Translations under genes and position numbers: made by a program | Part shown: positions 33,489 through 42,600 of the stretch, in pieces | Layout: every line of letters starts with the position of its first letter | How positions within the stretch are numbered: position 1 is the stretch's first letter | Source of the DNA: Flavobacterium psychrophilum | Lineage (GTDB): Bacteria; Bacteroidota; Bacteroidia; Flavobacteriales; Flavobacteriaceae | DNA length: 64,000 nucleotides | Direction: 5' to 3' | NCBI GenBank assembly: GCA_945874225.1 | Contig: CAMCFT010000004.1 | Coordinates: forward strand, 1-64,000 | The notes under the pieces: model-generated | What the model saw: the letters and a program-made list of their open reading frames with translations, nothing else | Told to the model about the DNA's origin: nothing | Databases searched by the model: none

Positions 33489-35678
33489 TTATTTCGTAAG
33501 CAATAATTCTCTGTATTTAGTTAACGTCCAAATTTGATCGTCTACCAGCAATTCTAATTTATCACAGTGGTTTCTAATTTCTTCGAAATATGGTTTTACA
33601 TTATTGCAATAAGCTTCGGCCATAGCTTGAGCATCAGTCAAATGGTTTGCTTTTTTTCTTTCGTTTGTCATCATTTCTACTTTAGAATTGATTCCTTCAA
33701 TATGACCAGAAATTTCCCTGATTATGATAATCTGTTCTTTTGCCAATGTTTTAAATTCATCTCCAAAAATATCTTTCAACCCTTTTACGTTTTCAATCAA
33801 AGTGTTTTGATACCGAATAGCCGTTGGAATAACATGATTAATAGAAAGATCTCCTAAAACTCTGCCCTCGATTTGGATTTTCTTAGTATACTCTTCCAAT
33901 TCAATTTCGTAACGGGCTTCCACTTCAATATGGTTCATAATACCCATTTCTGAAAACAAATCCAAAGCTTGTTTAGAAGCTCTGGCTTTTAACGCTTCGG
34001 GAGTAGTTTTGAAATTACTCAAACCTCTTTTTGCTGCTTCGATTTCCCAAGCTTCGCTGTACCCATCTCCTTCGAAAAGGATTTTTTTAGAAACTTTGAT
34101 GTATTCTCTCAAAACATTGAAGATTGCATCGTCTTTCTTCATGTCTTTGGTTTCAATCAAAGCATCTACTTCAATTTTGAAATCTTTCAACTGTTTAGCC
34201 ACAATGGTATTCAAAGTCGTCATCGCATTAGAACAGTTCGCAGATGAACCCACAGCTCTGAACTCAAATTTATTTCCTGTAAAAGCGAATGGCGAAGTTC
34301 TATTTCTATCGGTATTATCCAAAAGTACATCTGGAATTTTACCAACAACATTTAGTTTTAAATCGGTTTTTTCTTCTGGCGATAATTTACCATTGGTCAC
34401 ACCTTCTAATTCAGCCAAAACTTTTGTCAATTGTTCTCCAATAAATACTGAGATAATCGCTGGCGGCGCTTCATTTGCACCTAATCTATGGTCGTTACTT
34501 GCCGTTGCAATTGCACCTCTCAATAAAGCTTCATAATCATTTACAGCTTTGATGGTATTGATAAAGAAAGCCAAAAACTGTAAATTGCTCATAGGCGTTT
34601 TACTCGGACTCAACAAGTTTACACCAGTATCAGTAGCCAATGACCAGTTGTTGTGTTTCCCCGAACCGTTTACGCCTTTGAATGGTTTTTCGTGTAGCAA
34701 TACTTTCAAATCGTGACGTTCTCCCACTTTTTGCATCACATCCATCAACAAACAATTGTGATCTACAGCTAGGTTTGTTTCTTCAAAAATTGGAGCCAAC
34801 TCAAATTGATTGGGCGCGACTTCGTTATGTCTTGTTTTTACAGGAATTCCAAGCAACATACATTCTTGCTCTAAATCTCTCATATAAGTCAAAGCTCGTG
34901 TTGGAATGGAACCAAAATAATGGTCGTCTAATTGTTGTCCTTTTGCAGAAGTGTGTCCTAGCAAAGTTCTTCCTGTCATCATAAGATCTGGGCGAGAGTT
35001 TGCCAATGCACTGTCAACCAAAAAATATTCTTGTTCCCATCCAAGTGTTGCGGTAACTTTTTTTACATTTTTATCGAAATATTTACACACATCAGTAGCG
35101 GCTTCATCCATGGCAGATAAGGCTCTCAACAAAGGAATTTTATTGTCCAATGCTTCGCCTGTGTATGAAATAAAAACCGTCGGAATACATAAAGTGGTTC
35201 CATATATAAAAGCGGGAGATGTTGGATCCCAAGCGGTATACCCTCTTGCTTCAAATGTGTTTCTAATTCCTCCATTAGGAAAACTCGAAGCATCTGGCTC
35301 TTGCTGAACCAATTGTCCTCCACCAAATTTTTCTACAGGATCGCTGCCGTCATAGGAAGTTTCGAAGAAAGCATCATGCTTTTCGGCAGTGCTTCCTGTT
35401 AGCGGCTGAAACCAGTGTGTATAATGAGTAACCCCTTTTGACAAAGCCCACTCTTTCATACCCATGGCAATATAATCAGCTAATTTTCTGTCTATTTTAG
35501 TTCCATGCTGAACAGCACCTCGCACTCCTTTTAAAGCATCTGAAGTCAAATATTGCTTCATTGCTTTTTCATTGAACACATTTGAACCAAAAATAGTTGA
35601 TTTTCGATCAGTCTCCTCAAAGTGGACTGGTTTCCTAGTTGAAGCTTCTTTTAGAGCTTGAAAACGTAATGTTGACAT
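33489..35678 (-). CDS. glnN: Glutamine synthetase type III
   Basis: This 729-aa GSIII makes glutamine from glutamate, ammonia and ATP. Family features are the long N-terminal domain with YLTSDALKGVRGAVQHGTKI, then QEYFLVDSALANSRPDLMMTGRTL, HNEVAPNQFELAPIFEETNL, HEKPFKGVNGSGKHNNWSLA and a C-terminal half far from GSI. A promoter box lies 18 nt upstream. A second, unrelated glutamine synthetase gene is divergent from it, 200 bp away. Confidence 0.95.
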   Translation of the reverse strand: MSTLRFQALKEASTRKPVHFEETDRKSTIFGSNVFNEKAMKQYLTSDALKGVRGAVQHGTKIDRKLADYIAMGMKEWALSKGVTHYTHWFQPLTGSTAEKHDAFFETSYDGSDPVEKFGGGQLVQQEPDASSFPNGGIRNTFEARGYTAWDPTSPAFIYGTTLCIPTVFISYTGEALDNKIPLLRALSAMDEAATDVCKYFDKNVKKVTATLGWEQEYFLVDSALANSRPDLMMTGRTLLGHTSAKGQQLDDHYFGSIPTRALTYMRDLEQECMLLGIPVKTRHNEVAPNQFELAPIFEETNLAVDHNCLLMDVMQKVGERHDLKVLLHEKPFKGVNGSGKHNNWSLATDTGVNLLSPSKTPMSNLQFLAFFINTIKAVNDYEALLRGAIATASNDHRLGANEAPPAIISVFIGEQLTKVLAELEGVTNGKLSPEEKTDLKLNVVGKIPDVLLDNTDRNRTSPFAFTGNKFEFRAVGSSANCSNAMTTLNTIVAKQLKDFKIEVDALIETKDMKKDDAIFNVLREYIKVSKKILFEGDGYSEAWEIEAAKRGLSNFKTTPEALKARASKQALDLFSEMGIMNHIEVEARYEIELEEYTKKIQIEGRVLGDLSINHVIPTAIRYQNTLIENVKGLKDIFGDEFKTLAKEQIIIIREISGHIEGINSKVEMMTNERKKANHLTDAQAMAEAYCNNVKPYFEEIRNHCDKLELLVDDQIWTLTKYRELLLTK

Positions 35679-35696
35679 AATTTAGATAATTTTTAT

Positions 35697-35704
35697 CAAA
35701 GGTA
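35697..35704 (-). promoter_or_regulatory. TAnnTTTG promoter box of glnN
   Basis: The minus strand reads TACCTTTG, 18 nt before the glnN start codon. Confidence 0.6.
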
Positions 35705-35833
35705 ATTATTATTATTTGTATATAAAAAATATAGTATTTAAAATTTAACCCATATATAAATAGGGTATTCATAAAAATAGCATTATGAAAAATAATTTAT
35801 ACCCCTTTATTTTATACCACTAAACTTTTAATT

Positions 35834-35841
35834 TATATTTG
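35834..35841 (+). promoter_or_regulatory. TAnnTTTG promoter box of the GSII gene
   Basis: TATATTTG lies 37 nt before the ATG at 35879. With the divergent glnN box, the 200-bp gap holds two promoters and 129 bp between them. Confidence 0.6.
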
Positions 35842-35878
35842 CAAAATATTTAATATCATTTAATTAATTTTTATTGTT

Positions 35879-36892
35879 ATGGCTAAAATAAAACTAGAGT
35901 ACCTTTGGTTAGACGGATACGAACCAACTCAAAATCTAAGAAGTAAAACTAAAGTAGAAGAGCACGAAAACTTTCAAGGGACGTTAGCAGAAATTGGAAA
36001 TTGGTCTTTTGACGGGTCTTCAACTAGACAAGCTGAAGGTGGTTCCTCTGACTGTGTATTAGCTCCTGTTGCAATCTACCCGGATCCAACTCGTATCAAT
36101 GGATACTTGGTAATGACTGAGGTTATGTTTGCCGATGGAAAACCACACCCATCAAATGGTAGATCTACTATTGATGATGATGGTGATTTCTGGTTTGGTT
36201 TTGAACAAGAATATTTCATAATGGATACTAAAACATTATTGCCGTTAGGATTTCCAATTGGAGGATATCCAGCACCACAAGGTATGTACTACTGTTCAGT
36301 AGGTGGTAAAAACACACACGGAAGAAAATTAGTGGAAGAACATGCTGATTTGTGTATCGCAGCAGGACTTAACTTTGAAGGTATTAACCAAGAAGTTGCT
36401 TGTGGCCAATGGGAATTTCAATTATTTGCTAAAGGAGCTAAAAAAGCAGGTGATGAAATCTGGGTTGCGAGATATTTATTAGATCGTTTAACTGAAAAAT
36501 ATGGTTATTATATTGAATACCACCCAAAACCATTAGGGGATACCGATTGGAATGGTTCAGGTATGCACGCTAACTTCTCTAACGAAGTACTAAGAACATG
36601 TGGAGATAAAGCAACATATGATAAAATATGTGAAGCTTTCCGTCCAGTTGTTGAAGAGCACATTGCTGTTTACGGAGCTTACAACGACCAACGTTTAACT
36701 GGTAAACATGAAACTGCTTCTATCCACGATTTCTCTTATGGAGTTTCTGATAGAGGAGCTTCAATCAGAATCCCACTATTTACTGTACAACATGGTTGGA
36801 AAGGATATTTAGAAGACAGAAGACCAGCTTCTAATGGTGATCCATATAAAATTGCAGCAAGAATCATCAAAACTGTGAAATCAGCTTTGTAA
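35879..36892 (+). CDS. Glutamine synthetase, type II (eukaryote-like)
   Basis: This 337-aa enzyme is the short, beta-grasp GSII form usual in eukaryotes: YLWLDGYEPTQNLRSKT at the start, NWSFDGSSTRQAEGGSSD, FGFEQEYFIMD, and GVSDRGASIRIP near the C-terminus. All catalytic Glu/Arg signatures needed are present. Having GSII next to GSIII is a Bacteroidota trait as far as I recall, but which enzyme is dominant cannot be read here. A terminator follows at 36913-36946. Confidence 0.95.
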   Translation: MAKIKLEYLWLDGYEPTQNLRSKTKVEEHENFQGTLAEIGNWSFDGSSTRQAEGGSSDCVLAPVAIYPDPTRINGYLVMTEVMFADGKPHPSNGRSTIDDDGDFWFGFEQEYFIMDTKTLLPLGFPIGGYPAPQGMYYCSVGGKNTHGRKLVEEHADLCIAAGLNFEGINQEVACGQWEFQLFAKGAKKAGDEIWVARYLLDRLTEKYGYYIEYHPKPLGDTDWNGSGMHANFSNEVLRTCGDKATYDKICEAFRPVVEEHIAVYGAYNDQRLTGKHETASIHDFSYGVSDRGASIRIPLFTVQHGWKGYLEDRRPASNGDPYKIAARIIKTVKSAL

Positions 36893-36912
36893 TTCTCTCT
36901 CACTAATAACTC

Positions 36913-36946
36913 AAAAGTGCTTTCAGAGATGAAGGCACTTTTTTTA
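36913..36946 (+). terminator. Terminator of the GSII gene
   Basis: AAAAGTGCTTTCA, GAGA and TGAAGGCACTT form a hairpin with one mismatch, followed by a T run. Confidence 0.75.
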
Positions 36947-37005
36947 TGCCTATTAATTAAATAGACATTATTTCAAATAATGCCTGAACATAAAAAATCA
37001 AAAAG

Positions 37006-37013
37006 TATCTTTG
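37006..37013 (+). promoter_or_regulatory. TAnnTTTG promoter box of the terC gene
   Basis: TATCTTTG lies 22 nt before the ATG at 37036. Confidence 0.6.
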
Positions 37014-37035
37014 CAGAACTTTAAACTACCTATTT

Positions 37036-37992
37036 ATGATCGTCTGGATTTCCTTTTTAGCAGCTATTTTTCTATTTCTCGCTCTCGACTTAGGCGTTTT
37101 TAATAAAACACCTCATATAATTAATACCAAGGAAGCCAGCAAATGGACTGCAATATGGGTAATGATGTCCTTTTTGTTTTCTGGAGTTATTTATTGGTTA
37201 TACAGCAACAATTATGTTTCAAATCCCGATGGACTTAAACCGGTAGCAGCTTCCATAAAATATATTACCGGATATTTAATCGAATTGTCATTGAGTGTTG
37301 ACAACATCTTTGTTATCGCCATTATTTTTTCTGCATTTAGAATTCCGCAAAAATACCAACATCGTGTTTTATTTTGGGGAATATTAGGAGCTATTCTATT
37401 TAGAGGATTGATGATCTTTTTTGGCGTTTTGCTTATCAACAAATTCACTTGGACAGCTTATGTTTTTGGTGGTTTCTTGATCTTTACCGCCATAAAAATG
37501 TTGTTTACCAATGAAGAGGACAAATTTGAACCCAAAAAATCTTTCGTCTATAAAACATTACGGAAAATAATGCCGGTCACAAGTCATATCGATGGAGAAC
37601 ATTTCTTTGTAAAAAGAAGACATATTACTGCCGCAACTCCATTATTTGTAGCATTAATTGTCATCGAAGTGATGGATGTTGTTTTTGCAATGGATAGTGT
37701 TCCCGCTATTTTGGCTATTACATCAGATCCGTTTTTAGTATTCAGTTCCAATATTTTTGCTATACTAGGATTGCGTTCTATGTATTTCTTCTTGGCCAAT
37801 ATGCTGGAAAGATTCAGCTATTTAGAATACAGCCTGATTGCAATTTTGACTTTCGTCGGACTAAAAATGTTACTTCATGATCTCATTGAAGTACCGGAAT
37901 GGGCTTCATTGACTTTCATTGCACTTTCGCTTGTCATAGGAATTGTGGTTTCATTAAAAATGAGTAAAGCGGAAAATTCTGAAGACCAATAA
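37036..37992 (+). CDS. TerC/Alx-family integral membrane protein
   Basis: This 318-aa protein has about eight or nine transmembrane helices. The family signature ELSLSVDNIFVIAIIFSAF (with Asp in the helix) occurs near residue 83, and its second copy EVMDVVFAMDSVPAILAIT near residue 211. TerC/Alx proteins export manganese in E. coli or insert membrane proteins. No tellurite-resistance cluster is nearby, so metal homeostasis is the better guess. Confidence 0.9.
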   Translation: MIVWISFLAAIFLFLALDLGVFNKTPHIINTKEASKWTAIWVMMSFLFSGVIYWLYSNNYVSNPDGLKPVAASIKYITGYLIELSLSVDNIFVIAIIFSAFRIPQKYQHRVLFWGILGAILFRGLMIFFGVLLINKFTWTAYVFGGFLIFTAIKMLFTNEEDKFEPKKSFVYKTLRKIMPVTSHIDGEHFFVKRRHITAATPLFVALIVIEVMDVVFAMDSVPAILAITSDPFLVFSSNIFAILGLRSMYFFLANMLERFSYLEYSLIAILTFVGLKMLLHDLIEVPEWASLTFIALSLVIGIVVSLKMSKAENSEDQ

Positions 37993-38013
37993 CCAAATTT
38001 TAGAATAAGTCAT

Positions 38014-38047
38014 AAAAAAAAGGAAATCTTACGATTTCCTTTTTTTT
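38014..38047. terminator. Bidirectional terminator
   Basis: AAAAAAAAGGAAATC, a 4-nt loop and GATTTCCTTTTTTTT give U runs on both strands, between the convergent terC and lipoprotein genes. Confidence 0.8.
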
Positions 38048-38065
38048 TATATAATTCAATTTTCC

Positions 38066-38584
38066 TTAGAAATTAATTTTCTGAATTTGACTTTCATTTA
38101 TTTTTATAGCTGCCATAACAGCCGCATAATTACTTGTATTTAACGAAGTCGAAAAACTTCCAGGAACGATTACAATTCTAAAAGTTTGATTATTTAAATA
38201 TTGTGGAGTTAAAGCTAAATTATAAGTTCCACCAGCATAAATGGTGAAATCGTCTTTACTAAAATCAAAATCATAGTCTAATTCTCCTTGAGGAAGAAAA
38301 AGTGTTCTAGGAATTAGCTGCCAAATTGGAGATCCAGAATTAAGAGTTCCTGACAATCTGTAAATTAAAACAACATCAGATGTGTAGATACTTGGTGTTA
38401 ACTTCTGGTAAATAGTATAACCTTCATCCGGACTATCATTTGGATCATTATAAAAATTTATGTTTTTAAGTTCAAACACTTCTGCTATTGTATCATTGTC
38501 AACATAATTAGAATCTGTCGTTGTTGTACATCCTTGCAAACTAAACATTCCTACTACGGCTAAAATTGTAATTATTTTTTTCAT
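38066..38584 (-). CDS. Predicted lipoprotein
   Basis: This 172-aa protein starts MKKIITILAVVGMFSLQGC, with a lipobox Cys at position 19. The mature part starts TTTTDSNYVDNDTIAEVFEL. I recognise no domain. ATG 38584 is chosen over an in-frame ATG 51 bp upstream because it gives a normal signal peptide. Downstream, the terminator is shared with terC. Confidence 0.65.
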   Translation of the reverse strand: MKKIITILAVVGMFSLQGCTTTTDSNYVDNDTIAEVFELKNINFYNDPNDSPDEGYTIYQKLTPSIYTSDVVLIYRLSGTLNSGSPIWQLIPRTLFLPQGELDYDFDFSKDDFTIYAGGTYNLALTPQYLNNQTFRIVIVPGSFSTSLNTSNYAAVMAAIKINESQIQKINF

Positions 38585-38675
38585 GATTTTATATATTTTA
38601 TTGATTCGAATAGGATATTTCAAAAACCAAACCAAAATAGTATTCTTTACCGAATTTAATGAAAATAAATTAAAT

Positions 38676-38683
38676 TATATTTG
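38676..38683 (+). promoter_or_regulatory. TAnnTTTG promoter box upstream of the dispersed element
   Basis: TATATTTG lies 10 nt before the dispersed element (38694) and 132 nt before the DUF1543 ATG, so the element is probably transcribed as the leader. Confidence 0.55.
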
Positions 38684-38693
38684 TAAACATTAA

Positions 38694-38780
38694 ATGAGCA
38701 TAGCAAAAATGGACTATAAACACTTCGAAATTTATGCAACTCGAGTTCTGATAATATCGGAACGAACAGGCGAAGTAATT
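38694..38780 (+). repeat. Copy of the dispersed element in the DUF1543 leader
   Basis: The copy begins ATGAGCATAGCAAAAATG and has the core at 38738-38780: AACTCGAG, a 17-nt insert (TTCTGAT AAT ATCGGAA) that can form a 7-bp hairpin, then CGAACAGGCGAAG. It ends 35 nt before the DUF1543 start codon. It contains a 33-codon ORF whose protein is not conserved in other copies. Confidence 0.65.
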
Positions 38781-38815
38781 ACAGGTGACCGATAAAAAAC
38801 AATAAATAACAACAC

Positions 38816-39385
38816 ATGAAAGACAAACTTAAATTATATATGATAATGTTGGGATGTACTCCCGAAGGCAGGTATACAGAACAACACGATATTTTTTTTG
38901 GAATTGGAAAAACCTTAAAAGATTTGATTCCTCAAATGAAAGATTTTTGGCCCGAAGCCAAAGGACGAATTCATATTGATGCCTGGCGTGAAGTGACTAT
39001 GGTTGATAATTATTCCATTGAAATTGTTGCCAAAAAAACAGAAGCAGCAGGGCTAGTTCCTGATAACTTATTTTTCATCAATCTTGGAGGTTACAAAGAA
39101 AATGAATTTGAAGAATATCATTATAAAATACTCACTATTGCCGAAAATTTAAGCATTGCTTCTAAAAACGCAAAAGCAACTACTTTCTACAAACACTGCA
39201 ATTTCAAGGGAGCCACTTCACACATTGATGATAAATACGGTATTGATGTGGATGATATATATAATGTCGCCGATATTTTATCAGAACATTATAAAGAAAA
39301 TTATTCCCTGAATATCAAAAAGGTAAAAACCTTCTTTGAAGCTGACCCCTTGCATATTGGGTATTTGAAATTGGATAAAATATAA
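38816..39385 (+). CDS. DUF1543-family protein
   Basis: This 189-aa cytoplasmic protein has a repeated DUF1543 pattern: KLYMIMLGCTPEGRYTEQHD followed by FFGIGKTLKDLI, and FFINLGGYKENEFEEYHYKI. The family's function is unknown. The mRNA probably carries the dispersed element in its leader. A terminator hairpin follows at 39421-39445. Confidence 0.82.
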   Translation: MKDKLKLYMIMLGCTPEGRYTEQHDIFFGIGKTLKDLIPQMKDFWPEAKGRIHIDAWREVTMVDNYSIEIVAKKTEAAGLVPDNLFFINLGGYKENEFEEYHYKILTIAENLSIASKNAKATTFYKHCNFKGATSHIDDKYGIDVDDIYNVADILSEHYKENYSLNIKKVKTFFEADPLHIGYLKLDKI

Positions 39386-39420
39386 AAACAGTCTTTTTGA
39401 TCTCTATTCATTAATTCATA

Positions 39421-39445
39421 TAAGCATCCCAAAAAGGGATGCTTA
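39421..39445 (+). terminator. Terminator of the DUF1543 gene
   Basis: TAAGCATCCC, AAAAA and GGGATGCTTA form a perfect hairpin, though the following T run is weak. Confidence 0.6.
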
Positions 39446-39652
39446 CTTATTTATAATTATATTACACTCTAAAACAGAACCTAAAGAAAATTATTACACT
39501 TCTAAACGCTTGTAAATAAATTACTTATAAAAAAATATTAAAAAAAATATCCTTAAAAAAGCAAGTAAACATCTTTTTACTACAAAGCATATAATTTTTG
39601 TGTAGTTCGTCGATTATTTTGTTAATATTATCGACTAAGCACACAATCTTTC

Positions 39653-39660
39653 TAACTTTG
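39653..39660 (+). promoter_or_regulatory. TAnnTTTG promoter box of the protease gene
   Basis: TAACTTTG lies 31 nt before the ATG at 39692. Confidence 0.5.
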
Positions 39661-39691
39661 AAACAGATTTAACCTACTAAGCATCAACATA

Positions 39692-42600
39692 ATGAGAAGA
39701 TTAATAACAGCTGCCTTAATGGTAATGTGCAGTGTTTCTTTTGCCCAAAATACAAATCCTTTATGGAAATTATCTACCAAAAACAGTACTTCTAAAAGCA
39801 TCAACAAAACAGAGCTACCTTTAAAACATTTGTTTGATTTAGATGTAAACACTTTAAAAAGCAAATTAGTCTCCGCTCCAAAAAGGGATGCCAAAACTTC
39901 TTCAAACACCATTATTTCGTTGCCCAACGGCGACGGGAAATTAGAAAATTTCCGGGTTTATGAAAACTCCGTAATGGACCCGGTATTGGCAGCGAAATAC
40001 CCTGAAATTAAATCGTATGTTGCTGTGGGTATCGACAACCCAAGTGCAAGAGCTTATTTCAGCAACTCTCCTTTAGGATTAAAATCGATGACTTTGTATG
40101 CTGATGAAGCTGCTGTGTTTATCGAACCAATCTCTGCTGATTTAAAAACCTATACTGCCTATAAAAAGTCAGATAAAAAAGCTTCTTTAGACACTTTTGA
40201 ATGTAACACTATTGATCAGGTTAACAACACCCAAAAAACAAAAAAACCTAGTTCAGTTGCTAGATATGCTGCTGATGATGGCAAACTGCGGACTTTAAGA
40301 CTGGCATTGGCCTGTACAGCAGAATATACAACTTACTTTGGAGGCTCTAAATCATTGACTTTAGCCTCCATGAACAACACGATAACCAGAATCAGTGGCG
40401 TTTTTGAAAGAGATTTTGGCATAAAACTGATACTCATAGCCAATAACGATGCACTTATCTATACCGACCCATTAACCGATCCGTATTCTGATTTTTCAAC
40501 TAAATACAATTGGAAAACTGAAAATCAATCCAATTTAGATACTACTATAGGGACTTCTAATTATGATATAGGCCATACACTTGGAGCAGGAACCGGCAAC
40601 GGTGGGGATGCAAGCTTCGCCTCAGTTTGTACAGATGGATCGAAAGGAAGAAGCTATACTTGCGCTAAATCTTCAAACTATCAAGGTGATACCTTTGATA
40701 TTAATTTTGTAGCCCATGAAATGGGACATCAATTGGGCGCAGACCATACGTTTACTTACAAACTTGACAATAATATAGCTCAACTGGAACCTGGGAGCGG
40801 CTCCACCATTATGAGTTATGGGAATACTATGCAAAGTTTTCAGGACCATACAGACGCGTATTTTCATGCTATCAGTATCCAGCAGGCAACTGACTTCATC
40901 AAAACCAAAAGCTGTCCAGTTGTAATTTCCACAGGCAATGCAGTTCCTGTAGTCAATGCTGGATTGGATTATACAATTCCAAAAGGAACTCCTTTTCTAT
41001 TGACCGGATCTGCCACTGATGCCAATACGGATGATTTATTGACTTATAGCTGGGAGGAAATGGATTTTGGGGACGCAAATTCGTCAATACCTACATCTAC
41101 TAATGTTACAGGACCGTTATTCAGATCCTATCTTCCAAATACTTCTCCTATAAGATATTTTCCAACTATGAGTTCTGTATTATCAGGTTCAACAACCACC
41201 CAAGGTTACATCATAATTTCTGAAGCATTGCCCGGAGTTGCTAGAACCTTGAACTTTCGATTGACCGTTCGAGATAACCGAGCCGGAGGCTCAGCAAATA
41301 ATACGGATGATATGATGATTACTGTAGATGGGAACTCTGGTCCTTTCACCGTTAATTCCCAAAACAGCGCCGTTTCCTATGCAGCCGGAACCACACAAAC
41401 CATCAACTGGACCGTGTCTGGAACTAACGCAAATGGAGTGAACTGTGCTGCCGTGGATATTTTATGGTCTAAAGATGGAGGAAATACATTCCCAATCACC
41501 CTCCTTTCAGCGACTCCGAATACCGGTATTGCCACTATAGTGATTCCAAACATTACAGGAACTACCAACAGAATCATGGTTAAAGGGACCAATCAAATCT
41601 TCTTTGATGTCAACAATGCAAATTTTACCATTTCGGGCTCAGGTGCTGCCGACACTACAGCCCCAACAACTTCTATACTTTCTGCTTCAGGAACCACAAC
41701 TTCAGGTACTAACTTGTCTTGGACTGCAGCTACTGATAATATAGGAGTTACAGGCTACAATGTATATCAAAATGGTGTTTTAAAAACTACTACTACTGCT
41801 ACCTCATTGGCTGTAGGCGGATTAACCGCCTCAACTGTATACACCTTTTATGTCGTAGCGAAAGATGTGGCCGGAAACTTGTCTGCTACCAGCAATACAG
41901 TAACCTTAACTACATTGGCTCCAGCAGATATAACAGCGCCAACAACTTCTATACTTTCTACTTCGGGAACCACGGCTTCAGGCACCAACTTGTCCTGGAC
42001 TGTAGCTACAGATAATCTAGGAATTACAGGCTACAATGTATATCAAAATGGCGTTTTGAAAACCACCACTACTGCCACATCATTGGCTGTAGCCAACTTA
42101 ACTGCCTCCACTTCTTACAGCTTCAATGTAAAAGCTAAAGATGCAGCCGGAAATTTATCTGCTATAAGTAATACTGCAAACGCGACTACGCTTGCTCCGG
42201 CAGACACAACCGCTCCAACAACTTCCATCCTTTCTGATTCGGGAACTACCGATTCAGGCACCAGCTTGTCCTGGACTACTGCTACGGATAACGTAGGAGT
42301 TAGCGGTTACAATGTATATCAGAACGGAGTTTTAAAAACCACGGTTACTGCAACTTCATTAATCGTATCCGGCTTGACCGCGGCAACTGCCTACAGTTTT
42401 TATATAATGGCGAAAGATGCCGCAGGGAATTTTTCTTCCGCTAGCAATACCATGAACGTTAGCACATTGGCAAACACCAAAATAGCTGCTGCAGTCTATT
42501 GTTCTTCCTACGGAAGCAGTACCGCAAGAGAATACATCAATAAAGTGCAATTGGGTTCCATTAACAATGTTTCCGGCAACAATAACGGTTATGGCGATTT

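Larger units (their letters stand above)
39386..39691. other. Gene-free region with terminator and promoter
   Basis: Besides the terminator at 39421-39445 and the protease promoter at 39653-39660, the 306 bp is AT-rich. An imperfect inverted repeat (GTCGATTATTTTG / TAATATTATCGAC, about 39609-39636) lies upstream of the promoter box and may be an operator. Confidence 0.5.

Noticed and set aside
38694..38795. 33-codon ORF in the dispersed element
   Set aside because: Other copies do not maintain this frame or protein. The conserved parts are nucleotide boxes.
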